Assembly (NCBI GenBank): GCA_027574665.1
Contig: CM050676.1
Location: 1,540,157-1,604,156, forward strand
Origin: Rhynochetos jubatus
Lineage: Eukaryota; Chordata; Aves; Eurypygiformes; Rhynochetidae
Direction: 5' to 3'
Length of the DNA: 64,000 nt
Under the pieces are notes generated by a model. That model had not been told where the DNA came from, did not search any database, and saw only the letters and a program-made list of their open reading frames with translations. Below, one piece after another: positions 63,289 to 64,000 of this stretch (position 1 is the first letter of the stretch; the number at the start of each line of letters is the position of its first letter). The position numbers were made by a program, and so were the translations under genes.

Positions 63289-64000
63289 GTAAGGAGCGTG
63301 CAGATGAGCACAGACAGCAGAACAAACGCATCCTCTGAGCGAGGAGAAAATAACGGGGTGAGATTCTGGTTCCAGTGATGCTGGCTGGAGTTTTGCTGTT
63401 GAAACTGGTTTCACGTTGAGAATATTTTGAAGAGGATTGAAATGGAAGGAGGGCAAAATTTGAAATTTAGGGGAGAGACGTTGCTCACAGATGTTATCTC
63501 AAAGGAGAAGGGTCTGTAGCCTATGCAGGGTCAAGGAGGGGGTTGCAAGCGTGCTCCGGGAGGTATTTCACTGCGTAGTGGTGTCGTGGTTTAACCCCAG
63601 CCAGCAGCTAAGTACCACACAGCCGCTCGCCCAGGTTTCAGCAGAGCCCAGGACAGGCAGGCGACAGACAGATTTACTCCTGACAGTGCCTTTTGAAGGC
63701 TCCTACACGATTTAAAAAAGTTAATGAAAAGATTCAGTTTCTCAAGCTGCTAACAGTTCGTCAAGTTGAGTCTAAGTTGCCTGAAGAGGCCCTTCTCTGA
63801 GTACTCGTTAGTTTTTAATATCCTCAGAACAGGGGAAGCCTTTGCTGAACCTCTGAAAAGCTTCTTCATATTAGAGACTGTTCTCAACTAACATAACTGT
63901 AAGGAGACAGCTATGGAGAGGATTTCTCAGGAGCACCCAAGTGATCAGTACTGCCTTCTGGCCCTGCTGTATGCTGGGGGAAAGAGCAAAGTCCAGACTC
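63289..64000. other. MICOS13: MICOS13 intron 2, partial
   Basis: Non-coding up to the window edge, with one LTR start fragment at 63,582. No recognisable MICOS13 exon 3. Confidence 0.5.
63582..63640 (+). mobile_element. Truncated LTR start
   Basis: Begins TGTCGTGGTTTAACCCCAGC followed by a CTAAGTACCACACAGCCGC block, the typical start of an avian ERV LTR related to the two larger copies in the window. Similarity fades after about 55 bp, so it is a small fragment. Confidence 0.6.

Overview
The window looks like a gene-dense, GC-rich piece of a bird genome, probably a microchromosome. The evidence is CR1 LINE fragments on both strands ending in the avian-type tail, LTRs of an avian ERV family starting with TG(T/C)YGTGGTTTAAC, compact introns, strong CpG islands at each promoter, and vertebrate genes whose human orthologues mostly sit on 19p13.3 (related to chicken chromosome 28; from memory, not searched). 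The LTR family hints at a neoavian bird rather than a galliform, but that is tentative. No prokaryotic features, tRNA, rRNA or CRISPR array were seen.

Layout, left to right. 1-2,880 holds no recognisable coding sequence and may contain the 3' end of a gene outside the window. 2,890-6,600 is a compact four-exon gene (+) for a 123-aa SUB1/PC4-like single-stranded-DNA-binding transcription coactivator; it looks like an intact, intron-bearing paralogue of SUB1. 6,600-10,900 has no gene I can support. 11,000-51,815 is CELF5 (+), a three-RRM RNA-binding splicing/translation regulator. All 12 coding exons could be placed with GT-AG junctions and continuous phase, giving 493 aa. Its large introns carry CR1 fragments, one solo LTR, a roughly 95-bp inverted repeat, RFX X-box motifs and an internal CpG island before exon 7. 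Its 3-kb 3'UTR contains a (GT)16 tract.

The CELF5 poly(A) signal (51,796) faces the 3' end of HSD11B1L (-, about 52,300-59,170 or beyond), an 11beta-HSD1-like short-chain dehydrogenase rebuilt from seven coding exons into 286 aa with cofactor and catalytic motifs intact. One of its introns is almost filled by a solo LTR. A 760-bp GGTGCT/GTCAGC minisatellite (60,906-61,664) lies between HSD11B1L and the CpG-island promoter of MICOS13 (+). The first two coding exons of MICOS13 (62 residues) are present and the gene runs off the right edge.

The genes do not form a pathway. CELF5 acts in neuronal RNA processing, SUB1-like in transcription, HSD11B1L in NADP(H)-dependent redox of a poorly defined substrate at the ER, and MICOS13 in mitochondrial crista junctions. 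HSD11B1L and MICOS13 are a divergent pair, as in human, while CELF5 directly beside HSD11B1L differs from the human order.
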